Of a DNA stretch of 64,000 nucleotides, positions 39,401 to 51,748 are shown in pieces. This stretch comes from Edolisoma coerulescens (Eukaryota > Chordata > Aves > Passeriformes > Campephagidae): contig VWZW01004136.1 of assembly GCA_013397115.1 (NCBI GenBank), positions 62,001 to 126,000 of the forward strand, read 5' to 3'. Each line of letters begins with the position of its first letter. Within the stretch, counting starts at the first letter, position 1. Below the pieces are notes generated by a model. It did not search any database. It was not told where the DNA came from and saw nothing but the letters and a program-made list of their open reading frames with translations. The translations under genes and the position numbers were made by a program.

Positions 39401-40656
39401 ATATGTACACATGCACACATAGATCCATAAGGTAAGAAACTGTTCTTAAAGCTAAGGGACGACCATCTATAGGGATAGAAAGAAAAGATTCATTTGTTTT
39501 CATCCCTGAGGACCAAAACATGAAATCTTAAGGGATTTGTCCAGTGAAAGTAATGTAGTGTCCCCAACAGGGATGTAACCTGGATCTCATTCACTCCAAG
39601 CCTCAACTGTTTCAGCCTATTTTTCCTCCCCACTAATATTTCTAATCTGTACCTCCAGCCTCGTGTGCCAGTGGTACCTTAACTTTTATTAAAAGTCCTT
39701 TTAAAGCCAAATATCCAAATTCAGAGTTGATAGAAGGAAAAGCAATTTTACTGGGTTTGACTGTATTGAACTGATATCGGTTCCCTGATTAAAAGTTACA
39801 CAACTGCATGACCATTTTAGTGTCTATTTTTGATGCTTTTCAAGTGTAAACTTTGAATCACTGCATTTTTATTAAATGGGAATGAAATTTCATTCTGAAT
39901 AGATGGAGATCTTTCTGACAAAAATGAAATACAGGGAAAAAATATGCACATATGTGTAATGTGGATATTATTGTCTTGAATTTCCAAAACAAAATCCAAT
40001 TTGCTGCCAGATACAAAAATTAGTTTGTAATACTGTCCTTGTAGCAAGTCAGAAAAAGTTGTATTAGCTGGATTGCCATTCTCAGAGATTGTCACAGGAC
40101 ATTTCTGCAATGAACACAATTTAAAAAGTAGTTTGGAAAAACATGTCTGAATATCCACTTTTTTCATTCTATAAATTTATTGATGTTATTATATGGTGTC
40201 CAGTGTTCATTATAACAGCAGCTAAGGATTTGAAAATAACTAGAATACTCAACAACATATACAAGCATGCACAATCTACTAATTTGCAAAAGCAAGTTCC
40301 AGGGGATTGCATCTGTGAGCCTGAAGAATGTTCACATTGGCACCAAAACCCTTCCACAGACCCTGAATCCCCTCTTAGTTATAAGTCAGTGCAGATGCCT
40401 TTCTCCAAATGTGTCTGCAGACCATGTTTGGAGTGAAAACCTGTTTCTCAACATCGCTGCAATCAGAGCCAGGACCTCTCTGTTTTCCTAAACTGAGCTT
40501 CTGCTCTATTAGCAATGGAAAGCAGTGCTATCCCTGGGCGGGTGATGCTTGGTCAGACAATTTCTTTTCAGGTCAATCTTTTGTAACTTCAGTTGAAAAT
40601 AAATAATAAGGATTTTTCCACTCAAACCAAAGTGACTCTCTACTGACGAGTTATGT

Positions 40657-41494
40657 CACAGAATCACAGAAAATATTGAGTTGGAAGGGATACACAAGAA
40701 TCATCGAGACCAACTCCTGGCCCTGCACAGGACCATCCCCAAAAGTCACAGAATGTCCCTGAGAGCATTGTCCAAATGCTTCTTGAACTCTGGCAGGCTG
40801 GTGCTGTGAGCACTTCCCTGGGGAGCCTGTTCCAGTGCCCAACCACCATCTGGCTAGGATGGTTAGATATTTCCTAATACCCAGCCTAAACCCCCTGACA
40901 CAGCTTCATGCCGTTCCCTTGAGTCCTGTCACTGGTCACCCCAGAGCAGAGATCAGTCCCTGCCCCTCCTCTTCCCCTCTCGAGGAAATTGTTACTGCAG
41001 TGAGGTCTGTCCTCAGTCTCCTCCAGGCTGAACAGACCAAGCGACCTCAGCCACCCCTCATGGCTTCCTCTCAAGCCCTTCACCATCCTCATGGCCCTGC
41101 TTTGGACACTCACTAACAGTTCAAAGTCTGTTTTATATTGTGGCACCCAAAACTGCCTCAGGACTCGAGGTGAGGCCACCCCAGTGCAGAGCAGAGTGGG
41201 ACAATGCCCTCCCTTGCCCGGCTGGCGATGCTGGGCCTGGTGCCCCCAGGACAGGGATGTCCCTCCTGGCTGCCAGGGCACTGCTGCCTCATGTTCAACT
41301 TGCCATCGACCAGGACCCCCAGGTCCCTTTCCGTGGCACTGCTCTCCAGCCTCTCATTCCCCAGTCTGTCTGCACATCCAGGGTTGCCCAGTCCCAGGTG
41401 CAGAATCTGGCACTTGCCCTTGTTAAATTTCATACAGGGTGATTGTCCATCTCCCTAATTTGTTGAGGTCTCTCTGCAGGGGCTCCCTAGGTAT
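40657..41494 (-). mobile_element. CR1 LINE, 5'-truncated, about 840 bp
   Basis: The plus strand starts with cacagaatcacagaaa and 'gagttggaaggga', the reverse complement of a CR1 3' terminus. It ends near 'ggtctctctgcaggggctccct', a recognisable interior CR1 segment. The element is therefore inserted on the minus strand and truncated inside ORF2. It stands out as GC-rich (much of 40.9-41.45 kb) in AT-rich surroundings. It is less diverged than the fragment at 31.9 kb but is broken by frameshifts and stops. The coding remnant is described separately. Confidence 0.95.
40664..41433 (-). pseudogene. CR1 ORF2 C-terminal remnant, frameshifted
   Basis: On the minus strand, three open segments reproduce the C-terminal part of CR1 ORF2, downstream of the reverse-transcriptase catalytic box. 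Segment 41433-41158 contains [14 protein letters not shown] and [12 protein letters not shown]. Segment 41281-40886 is in another frame and contains FWVPQYKTDFELL and LRSLGLFSLEE. Segment 40849-40664 is in the same frame as the second, after an intervening stop, and contains HWNRLPREV. These match the conserved order of the family. At least one frameshift (about 41160-41190) and one or more stops (about 40850-40885) break it, and the catalytic reverse transcriptase and endonuclease domains are missing through 5' truncation. The copy is inactive. Confidence 0.92.
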
Positions 41495-44400
41495 CAGTGT
41501 GCCACTGTACAAAGGGATTATAAGGAAAACTAATCCAGAGAATTGCAAGGCAAAATATGTTCTCAGAACACCTGGGTACTTTTGAAAATTCTATGCTTAA
41601 TATGCAAATGGCTACATGTATATCATTAAATTTTTTTTTATACACCCTCATAGAAAAATCCTAAAACTAGCATAAACCAGCTCATTTTATAGTTACTTTG
41701 CCTTTGTACCTGATTTATATATTCCTTTATTAGAATTTCTATGTTGTCAGTAAAAGAGAACACGAGTGCTTCAAAATAAAATGGAACACACAGTTACCGT
41801 AGCCTTGTTTTGCAGAATGATTTTAATATTTTTAAAATCCACAATAGCACAGGGAAGACTGTTAACTCAGCCTTTATTGAATCACTTATAAGGACAGTAG
41901 CTCCGAGTAGCACTGCATGTCCAGAGCTACCCAGCTTGAAATTCTCATTAATTTCTTTACATTTTAGGGTTAGGGATATGAATAAAATCTGTCTGAGATA
42001 AATTAAACTGGTGTGATGAAAGAGAACATTCTTTAATTGCAATTTAATTAATTGCATTTATGCTTTTAGACATGGAAATTATTGATGCTTAAGAAGAAAT
42101 CTGAGAATTAATAAGTCCTGAAGTATTTTGCTGTATTTATTATTTCTGACAATCCATCACTTTTTCAACTATGACAACTCAAATTTGCTGCCATGAATCT
42201 TCATCTATCTAAGTAGATCATAAATCTTTCAGGGTGTGTAAACTTGAGCTATAGATCTTGGTCACCCTGAAAATATATTTTATTTTTGTGGATCTTTTAT
42301 ATTTATAAAAATTCACAAAATTCATATTTTATAAGGTCTTAAAAAAATTTTGCATCCACAAAATAGAGAGTGATTTTTGTTGGGGTTTTTATCCAGCTAA
42401 GTGTGACATTGGTAGCTTATGCTACAGGCCACTGTTCCCCTGTGATAGTTTGACTATTCAGCTGTTATTAATGTGGGGTGGGTTTAAACTGGATGTCTTA
42501 CTAATTTAAAGTTTAAGATTAAATTAAACCTTAAATTAAATTCTTCTTTTACCAGAAAATGGTCAGCATCTAAACGTGGGTATAAATAAGCTTCGAACAA
42601 ATTGGCACCATTAATATCTCTTATTTGTATTAAAATAGACAAACACGGATGTGTTCAGAGCTTTTTCGGTATTGTTTCAATCTTCAGCTCTTTTGCCTTC
42701 AGATCCATTTTTAGGTCAAAAACTTTGCAGAGTTTCTCTATGAAAACTTGATTAGACTTGTCAAGTTTTTCAGGAAAGATTGGGATAAACAAAACAGGGG
42801 GAAAAACTTTTAACAAAACTACCTACAGTTACTGGCATTTGTGCCTCTTAATGGCATGCTTAGAATCAGCTGCTTGGTTATTTTTTTATATGCTCACATA
42901 CATGCACACACAGAGGTTTGAAGCTGTAACAAAAGTAAGATTGCTAGTACAGCAGGTGTTCAGGATTGCAATAAAAATGGATAACTGAATTGGGAATTAG
43001 GCAAAAAAGAAAGAAAGGTTTGAGAAGGAGGTGAATGCAGTGTCAGCAACTGATGTGAGTGCTGTTCCCTTTTACTGTCATGAGACAGCATGACTGTACT
43101 AGGAATTAGATGACTGATTTTGTATTTCAATTTTAATTGAGTTTTCAATATATTAATTCTGTGGACATGTGTCTGAGTTTAATAACCTTCAAATACATGT
43201 TCAGATTGAATGACCAAGTCAATTATTCCTCAAAAATGCTTATTAGGATCGTGTTGGAGGCATACAAATAGCAAAGGAAACATACTCATGAATATGCCAC
43301 TTGTTTCCAAATTAATTTCTCTCAACCTTGGCAGCATGTTTTTTGTTAAATAATTATTCCTATATTTGAGGCATTCTTGTAGTACTACAGTAAATGAAAG
43401 TTGCAGCATTCCATGCATTTGCTGAATGAATTAATTTACAATTACAATGCCAATTGAATCAGTGCTGTATTCTCAGATGTGGTGAATGTGGCTTATTTGG
43501 ATAGTGAACAATGGAACCTTCCTGCAATTGTGGTGTTCAGTGGCTCAGTATGTTGTGCTTTCTCCCCGGCAGTATTTATCAGAATTAGCTAGGTCATTCT
43601 GGTGTATAGGAGAGAGCATTTATATATTGTTGGACAGCCACTGTCAAAAGACCAAGCTTTTTTTCTGGAACAACTTGCAAATGCAAATACCTTTTTTTTN
43701 GCAGACATGGTTCCTTTTGCACTGAACCTAGAAATGCACTACTGCTTAAATAGTTTACTTTGTTATCCTTCACCTCTTGAATGGGCAACAAGGCATTTTG
43801 TGGAAAGAAAAGAAAGTGAAAGCAAGTTTTCCTTAGTAGTGCACGTGCCTCTGTCCGCTACGTGAAAGCAAACTGTGCTACATTCAGAAGCACAGTTTCT
43901 TGCAATGGGTAATTTAGCAAATGCTGTCATTGAGAAAGATGTATTTTGATCATAATGTCCTTCTTTAACACACTTAATCTGCATGTCATGAGAACACTTG
44001 GCCTTCACCCCTTCTCTCTACCCTATTAATCTTCTAGCCTTTTTATCTCATCCCTCACACTGAATAATGCCGTCAACTAGAAAACCAAAGGATAACACCA
44101 AAGAGGAACAAAGAACCATTATTGAATAAGATAAATGTAGTGCCACTTCTGCCAATTCTAATTTACTTAGAATTTAGTGAGGATTATTCTGTCACATCAT
44201 CCATCACAGACAGATGTTCTGGTGGGAGTGAAGTAAGCAATTAAAAACACGTTCTTCATTTCAGGTATTTTGTGATTTCTTATTCAGTTAGGTTCCACTG
44301 ACTGTTTCTCTCTTTCTGCCAAGTATAAAATCATTTGTCAAATCTTGAGGTTAAAATTAGTGTTCCTGAAAGGGCTTTCATTGACAGCCACTGAGGATGG

Positions 44401-45602
44401 AGTATAAATATATTTTATTTCTAGAACAAGTGCTGCATTACAATGACAGCTGAAGTTTCCCCAGGCTGCCCCATTATCATGTGCTTCCACCTTGGCCCGT
44501 GGTGTAAACTTTTACAGATAAAATCTAATATTTTGACATTTGGGTTGGTGGACTCTCACATAGCACAGTCCACCTCTAGCACTCCTGCCTGAGGAAGCTA
44601 TCAAGAGCTGTACAGGGTCTCTAACAGGATTGAAATATTTTATATGCAGTAAGGACAGTCAGAGCTATGCAAGCTAAGATAATAAGTGTAATCAAATTTC
44701 ATACTCCAAGGAATACACTGATTGCCTCAGGGATCAGGAAAAATTTAGCTCCATATCCTCAGGTTTTGTGCTGTTTCATGCAAGCAGAGCAGCTGTAACA
44801 GGGCAGAAAGTCCTCTAAGGCATCAGTTGTTGTTCACTTTTTCTGGCAGGGTACCAGATTGTATAGAGCAGTAGTTCAACAAACTAAAACCTATAGAAGA
44901 GAGAATCTTTGGTACTATTCAAAAAATGACTATTCAGGGCGAGAGATTTTCCACACTGGAGCAGTTTAAATTGGAAAACAGTTTACTTTGGATTCTTGTT
45001 TGTCTTTGATTTGTATCACTTCATAATCCTAAATATTTCAATTCCAATCTCCTAGTTAATATTTCTGCATGGAAATGTGTGTAAAGCTGTTGGCATCAAT
45101 CAGATATTCTCTGTGCCAAGTCCTGGGTCATGCAAACTCTTCGTCACACCATCTAAATTGGGGAGGTAAAGTGCTTCACACCAGCCTAATATCTTTTCCT
45201 TAATTATTGAATTCCTTTGTTTATTGATTTGTGAGATAGAAAAAAACTGTGGGTATTTTCAAGCAGGCTGTGGACTCATTTTTGAGCCACAAATAAATAT
45301 TTGTAAGGCCACTGACACATTTTTCTGTCACTGTAAAGGTGATGAGGAATCCTGTTTACTTTGCCCCAGCAAGGCTGTTTCCGCCCCCTTGGTGTATGAG
45401 GTGTAGAAGGTGCAATGTGTGTGACTGATGCCTTTGGCACTCACTTGGGAGGAAAATTTAGTTTAGGTGGTACCCAATTTCTGACATTTCTTTCAACCAT
45501 AAATAAGAGCAAAGTTGTATGATAACAGCAAGCTCCTTGATAAAGAGCACTAGAGGGGATTTAATGCTTTGAAGTTATATTGTTGAAGTCAGCCCGTTCG
45601 TT
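41495..45602. other. Non-coding AT-rich interval
   Basis: No gene or repeat family recognised. A TTTAA-rich patch lies at 42502-42540. A single ambiguous base (N) at 43700 follows a run of eight T and interrupts small open frames that have no recognisable content anyway. Confidence 0.65.
43700..43700. other. Ambiguous base (N)
   Basis: One N directly after a T8 run, which suggests a base-calling or consensus problem at a homopolymer rather than a real gap. Confidence 0.95.
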
Positions 45603-46200
45603 TGTGACAACTGCAACCCCATCCGGGGAAATAACTGCATTTTGGGATGGTGCTGAGGGCCCAGCAGGTGTTGCTGCCCCTGACTGTCCTCACCTGGGCA
45701 GGGTTTGTTACTGACCCTGACTCTCCTCACTTGGGCAGGGGGTGTTACTGACCATAACTGGCTCCACCCATCTATAATCAAAGGTCTACCAGCCTCTCTC
45801 CTACTCTCTGGGACTTTCCTCTGAATTTCTGAGTTGTCTTCAGATCTCTCCTGGCTCAATGAGTCCTGCCTCTGGAGGGTGCATGTGCCCCTGCCAGCTC
45901 CTGCTGGTCTGTGGGAGGTTCTTTTCCCCCAGCTTCACCCAGGTGCCTCTGGCTGCAGCCCTGCTCTGAGACCCTTCATGTGGTGACCTGTGGTGGGAAG
46001 GACCCTTGAGCAAGCAGGTATCTCCCGGTTTCCTTTACCTATTTTTGAAGCCTGGGGGTTTTTATGTTGGTTCTTGCCTTTATTGCCTCATCAAAGCATG
46101 GCTGGAGGCCTCTTCAAGTGATGAGGGGCAGTAATTCCCCCGGGGGAGGGTGGGGGTTCAGGTCTGCATCTGACTGGCTGGGCTTTGGGGCTTTGCTGGA
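45603..46200 (+). mobile_element. Probable solo LTR or other GC-rich retroelement fragment
   Basis: About 600 bp with GC well above its flanks. It opens with TGTGACAACT, includes a tandem repeat in its first third (listed separately), has a TATA-like TATAATCAAAGG at about 45774, and ends in G-rich sequence. Tandem repeats upstream of a TATA-like box are typical of the U3 part of retroviral LTRs, and strand is assigned from that order. I could not locate a convincing AATAAA at the right distance, a terminal CA, or flanking target duplications, so the boundaries are approximate and another repeat class is possible. Confidence 0.4.
45664..45768 (+). repeat. Tandem repeat, about 2.8 copies of 34-37 bp
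   Basis: Units begin at GCAGG at 45664, 45698 and 45735. The first two share the core CTGAC(T/C)(G/C)TCCTCAC(C/T)TGG; the third is diverged and partial. This arrangement suits an LTR enhancer repeat or a short minisatellite. Confidence 0.8.
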
Positions 46201-46456
46201 GCAATTTAAGTTGATGTTCTGAAGCATGAAATTTTCTGAAAGGCTTTGTGGTTCCTTCCGAATTTGCTTTTTCTCCTAAAAAAAGCCTAGCCTAGCTTCA
46301 TTTGTTTGTCTGTAAAAGCATGTGGGTTTAGGTGGTGTGCTCTAGAGATGAGATAAAATGTTAGCTGGGGTTTTTGGCCTCCAAGATAACTTGCTTAAGT
46401 CAGTAACGTTGTACCAGCATAAAGGTAGTTATTGATCAAGTCTTAAGCAACAACTG

Positions 46457-46476
46457 TGTGTTAAATATTTAACACA
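46457..46476. repeat. Perfect 20-bp palindrome
   Basis: TGTGTTAAATATTTAACACA is a perfect inverted repeat with no spacer. A symmetric protein-binding site or cruciform is possible. Its AT-rich centre makes chance more likely than for a GC-rich palindrome, but the six GC-containing outer positions also match. Confidence 0.8.
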
Positions 46477-46478
46477 TA

Positions 46479-46486
46479 TTACGTCA
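46479..46486. promoter_or_regulatory. CRE/ATF-like octamer TTACGTCA
   Basis: TTACGTCA (TGACGTAA on the other strand) is a one-mismatch form of the CREB/ATF consensus TGACGTCA and is known to bind bZIP factors. It lies two bases right of a perfect 20-bp palindrome. No transcript start is visible, so enhancer function is inference. Confidence 0.35.
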
Positions 46487-46654
46487 CTTAAATATTGGTC
46501 TTTGCTTTGTTAATTCTAAAAGAAGATGCATGTACTAATAAGAGCATTTGTCGAGGTGCAGGTAAAGTCCCTGAAAGACGAGCAGGTGGAAAGCTCAGTC
46601 TGGGAGATGATATTCAGGGCTCAGGGAAAACTGGGGCAGCCTGTGGATAGCTGA

Positions 46655-46674
46655 GGGAGGAGGGATGGGAGGGG
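46655..46674 (+). other. G-quadruplex-forming motif
   Basis: GGGAGGAGGGATGGGAGGGG has four G-runs with loops of 4, 2 and 1 bases and satisfies the standard pattern. It lies in a G-rich segment (about 46600-46740) downstream of the LTR-like block. Confidence 0.6.
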
Positions 46675-49600
46675 CTGATGGAAAGAGGATTGTCATTGCT
46701 GCCTGGTGGCTGCTGGCAGGGGTGAGGATGGAAATGTTGTAGCTGTGTGCTCAGTGTGACTGTCACAGCAGCTTCAGCCAGGAAAGGTGTCCTGGTAATG
46801 GAAATAAATTGTGTGCTCTGGCTTTGCAGAGGAAAACACAGTGGTAGAAGGACAGAGAGTAAGATGTTAACTGCACTGGACTTGGAACTGTAACTTGGCT
46901 ATTGAGCTGAAGTGAAAAAGGCAGAAGTAAAATTAGCTGACTTAAAAAAGGAAATGTGGAGTACTGAAAGTGAAAAACAAGGAGACTGAATGTCTATAGA
47001 ATACGGTAACTTAATGGAAATGCAACTTTCCTGGCTGTGGCCCTGTAGCTATACATCTGAATATCTAAAGAGCAATACATCAGGAGAAAAAAGGCTGCTC
47101 TTCCCTGTTCTTTGCTAGGAGAGGTATATCCTGCAGGTCTGAAAGCACTCTCCAAAAGATAAATAAGATGCGACCAATTTTAAGTATTAATATTAATAAA
47201 GCTGTCTTGGACTTCAAGGGTAGCTTTGTCACCGATTTTATTATCACAGTACAAAATGGCAGCATGCAGAACGATTGCTTCCAGTGCTTTTCCTCAGTGC
47301 TCCCTGCGCCTTTCATGAGTCACTTGATAGGTCTGCGATGTTAGCTGCCACAATTACATTTGTTGTTTAGATTATTCAGGTGTGACTGGGGGAACAGAAA
47401 GAAGAGTTTGCTGGAGCAGCTTCTTTCATGGTGGTTGTACCTTGTGCTGGCCGGACTGCCTTATACCTGCTATTAAAATCAGCATCGTCTACTTTGTACT
47501 TCACAGCTTCTGTGCTGAGAATCAAATCACCTGGGTGGCTGCTGCTGGTTTAATAGCATAATTGAGTAGTCTAAGCAGCATCTTAGCAGCTGCTCCAACA
47601 GGCTTTAACCTCCGTGTATAAACATTTCCTGGGATTTTGTTTCACAAAGAGAAGGATTATTGTCATATTCATTGTAATCACTCTAAGTACTGTAGGCCTG
47701 ATTCCTGACTGCCTTGTACCTTCTGCAGTCATTTACAACTGTCTAAAAGGACTATAATATGTGATGACACTAGAACGGCTGTGCTATTACTCCATTTGCA
47801 GAGACATTGATTGTACATTGCATATGGCAATGGAGAACCAGGGCGTTTGCAGAATGAGTAGAAAGTCAGTGTATTAAGTTATTTCTGAGGTGTAAGTGAA
47901 TGCATGGTAGAGAAAGGCTATGGAAAGAGAAGACAATGGAGACTTTGTATTGTAATTCTAAATGAGGTTTCTATTCAAATTATCTTTGTCTGCTGCCGTG
48001 CTTGGACTTGCTGGGAGTTGTATTGATCTTCAAGGCAACCCTTAATCTAACAATACTCCATGCTGGGGTGTTTATTTTTAGCTGGGTTATTTTCCACATC
48101 TTCTTCATCTCTCTGCAGTCTGCCATACCAGGAGTGGGCCAGGTGTTTGGAACTAGTTGTAGGCAATAACAATTTTAGGTAAACAAAGGCAAATCTGATA
48201 CTGATATGTGCCACCAAAATGCATCATCACCAAACAAAATCAACAGGGAACAGTAAACAGACTTGTGCTTGCTGTACTAAATCTTGGATTACGCTTGCAA
48301 AGCCCCAAAGTTTGAGATAGCAGTGGCTATACTGCTTTAGAGGTCAAGTTTGACTGCCAGGGTTTCTTTGCCCTGAGAGCCAGCTTGCTCCAGACAGAGC
48401 AGAGCACAAAGAGCACAGATACCTGGAGGTTCAGGCTGGCACCTGAACCTGAGCTGACAAGCAGCCCTTGGCTTGTGAGGAAGACAAATCTCCTTTTTCT
48501 TATATATATCTGGCTCAGCCCAAATGTTCTAGTTGTATTTCCACTCAAGCTGTAAATAGTTAGATAATTTTACAAGTGCCAGGGAATAAGAAGTTGCTTC
48601 ATCTCTTAGGGGCAGCTTATATGTCACTGTCTGTGATTCTGATAGCACAAAATGTCTCAGTCATGAAATGTCAAATCTTAAGTATGACAAATACTCCTAA
48701 ATTATATTAACATTTATTAAGGGGAAGGTGGAGAATGCATTTCAGAGCTTTAGTGGGGGTTTTACTGAATTTCCATATGAAGAAATCACTGCACTATTAT
48801 TGTTGTTTGGAAGTGCCGTGTTTCGAAGGTTATGTTGTTGTCAAGGCAAAAGGTTCCGTATTGCATTTTCAACCAAGCCTGACTGATTAAGGGTGTTGGG
48901 AAGAATACGTTTTCCTTCCAGAATCTTAATTAGGTTGACTTTAACTCACGACAGGAGATTCTGCCAGCTGTCAGCTACTGCTTGGATCTCCTACTAATTA
49001 AAACTCTGAGGAAGCCTATTAAAGGTGTTCAAAAAGCCAAATCTCCCTTTAAAATATCTTTGGCACCGCAAAAAAAAAGTATATGACAATGATATTGCAG
49101 CACAGATAACTTGTCTTTTGCTTTTCATGTTGACAAGGCACAACTTATATTACGTGGCTGAATAGGCTCTTGGTTCCAAGCCCTTCTCTGTCACCTTCCT
49201 GTGAATGGACTGAAAGGAATTTAAGGTGAAGTTTGCTGGTTTTCAGTTAAGATATATCTGACATTTATATTTTCTCATAAGATGAGTATGGCTGATACTG
49301 AAACACTTCTCTTGAGGTTTAATTTCTGAGGCAGCAGCATCCTGTAGTTTGTAAATATTTTCAGCATTGAAACAGATGATGATATAATTTCTAATTACCA
49401 TCATTTTTGTGCTGCAATTCATGCTCTTAATTAGATGCTGCAGCTGGGGTATATCTGTATTTTAAAGCTTTTCCGGTGTACCTGTTTCAGTCATGTTTTT
49501 TAAAAAAAAATCCTCCTTGCATACTTAGTCAATTTTCTAGACAAATGTCCTAAGATACTGCCAAAAACTTTGTTTCGGCAGTATTTCTTACTCCACTGGA

Positions 49601-51713
49601 GACCTGGCAAAATATCTCTTAACCTTTGTACACTGCCTGCAAAGGCAAGATTTTGCTATTATAACTGCATTTTATCTTCTCAGGTGTAGGTAGATAAAAA
49701 TCTAGGAAGATTTTGCAGAAAGGACTTACTGCAATAGCAAGAGACTTCAGGTGGCAGGGACAGTGAATGGATGGAAAACAACATTGTTTTCCAGGTCATT
49801 GAACTCCTCTCAAATTGTTGTAATTTTGTCCAGGCATGGATTTCCAAGTCAGTTGCTGGCTTCTTGGTAAGCAATTTAGGGGCTAAGAGAAAAAATTTTG
49901 TGACAGATGAGAATAAGTTCACTGAGAGGCTTTCGCAGTAGATATCAGCTAAGAAAATTAACCAGCCATAATAAGTTCTCCCACGTGTTCTGGAAGGTGG
50001 CGTGTAGGATTTCTGATTTGTGGAATAAAAAGCTTAGAACTGCTGTCAAGATTTAAGGTAATTTGGGTTTACTCAGAAGTGTGAAATGTGGGGTTTCTCC
50101 AGAAGAGAAGTTACAGTCCCTCTGAATTCGTGTATGACCTTTCTCTGCACCCTCAGTCATTCCTGGTGGCAGGTGCTGCTGCTTCTGTTATCCTGGCACA
50201 TCTCAAAAGTTTAAGAGCTCCCTACTTTTCCTCTAGGCATTTAGCCCCGTGCCAGCTGTGATTTTACCCACGCTCAGGCTCTGATCGTGAGCCTTACTGG
50301 TGCTCCTTTTCCCCAGCCAGGGGAGTGTCTGGCAGCACCTGTCCAGACAGGTGGGTGGAGGGTGGGTGCATCTGGCTCAACAGTGCAACAACTAAAACCA
50401 TAATCATGCACTGATTTCTTCTTGGGAGCTACCAATTCCTATCCCTATACCTCCCTTGAAATAGATGCTTTTTTTGCAAATAATTGCCAAATGTTCATGC
50501 TGTGCTTCTCTGTAGACATAGATACTTATTTGGAAAAAAATTCTTACCTGCAGTGTTGCATTTGTTCATTTACTTATTCCTATTCCATGACAGACTTTGA
50601 GTCAGTGTTGCATTGATCATATTTTTCTCACTGTTTCTTCAATTAATCATGATGTCATGCCAATGGTACTTATTGTCTGTTACATAGCTGTAGCTTTTAT
50701 AAGGTGCTAAAGCAATTCTTCAAGCATTTAACAACTTAATAGGTTAATTAAAGGGTAGGTTTTATTAATTGAGTTTCAGACAGCGAGTTCCATCATATAC
50801 TTTGGGAAAAGATAACATGAGTATTGAAAGCTCCATATCTAATATGCTTGGACATGCCCATTACTGGAAAGAAGAATGAAAGTTTTGGGGGAAAAAGAAA
50901 ATGCCACAACAAGCTTATTTGAGCACTCCAAAGGGATAGATTTATGTCAGACCTTTCTAGGCAATAGTTCAGGTTTTTGCAATTCTGTTTCCTGATTTAA
51001 TAACAGAAGCACATTCAAGAATGAGATTATAGGTATTTTTGTCTGGTTTGAAACCAAACCTTCTTGGTGTGTGTTTCTGTATGTTTACACAACTACATTT
51101 TTTTTTTTACTTTGAACCTCTTCTTTTCCTCCTCTAAAAGAAATATAGCATCTGTTCCTGCTGTTATGATGGATTATCTAGTTTTATCTAGATTAAAGAT
51201 GCACATTTATTTAATAGGAAGCTAGTTCCTCTAGGCAGATTTTTGTCTGAGTTGCTAAAGTTGATTAGAAAACCATTTCTTTCTTAATCAAACTGCACAG
51301 AAAGGAGGAGTGAAATTTTTATTTATAAAAACTTCACTCAAGAGGCACTAGATCCTTATTCATGTATTAATTGACTCTTGTCATCTGGGGATACTAAACT
51401 ACTCTAACACTGTAATATAGCTCTCTCAGAGTCCTAGTGGTATAGAGTTATTTTTAGGCATTGCCATATGGAAATCTGGTAACATTTCATTGTCTAAGAA
51501 GCAAAATGGATCATAAAATTATCATTGCGTTCACACAAAGTTCACATGGCAAGTAAACACCTCTGGAGTACTGGTACAGCTGGTAACTCTATCCATGTGC
51601 TTAATGTGCAGCATTTTGATCTAATTAAAACTTTGTGATTAGAACTCAAAATAATGGTTGTGTTATCATTGAGTGCTGCATCTTTCCTTACATTTGCCAT
51701 TTTGCAATCCTGT

Positions 51714-51748
51714 TTACATACATATATACGTATATATATGTCTGTATG
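51714..51748. repeat. (AT)n-type tract with 16-bp palindrome
   Basis: Alternating purine-pyrimidine sequence (tacatacatatatacgtatatatatg) with a perfect palindrome at 51722-51737. It is a simple repeat. Confidence 0.85.

Larger units (their letters stand above)
32313..40656. other. Non-coding AT-rich interval
   Basis: No gene recognised. It includes one exon-like block (36079-36226), a (TTTC)n tract (36401-36428), and a TG/TA-rich alternating stretch at about 39376-39420. Open frames up to 116 codons (minus strand 39817-40167) have no identifiable domain. Confidence 0.6.

Noticed and set aside
39817..40167. 116-codon minus-strand frame
   Set aside because: AT-rich composition, no recognised motif, and no flanking signals.
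46124..46155. Third G-quadruplex candidate (gggg ... ggggg-a-ggg-t-ggggg)
   Set aside because: Only three G-runs are close together; the fourth is separated by a 13-base loop that itself includes a C5 run able to pair with the G-run.
50350..50367. G-rich gtgggtggagggtggg considered as a G-quadruplex
   Set aside because: Only three G-runs of three are present.
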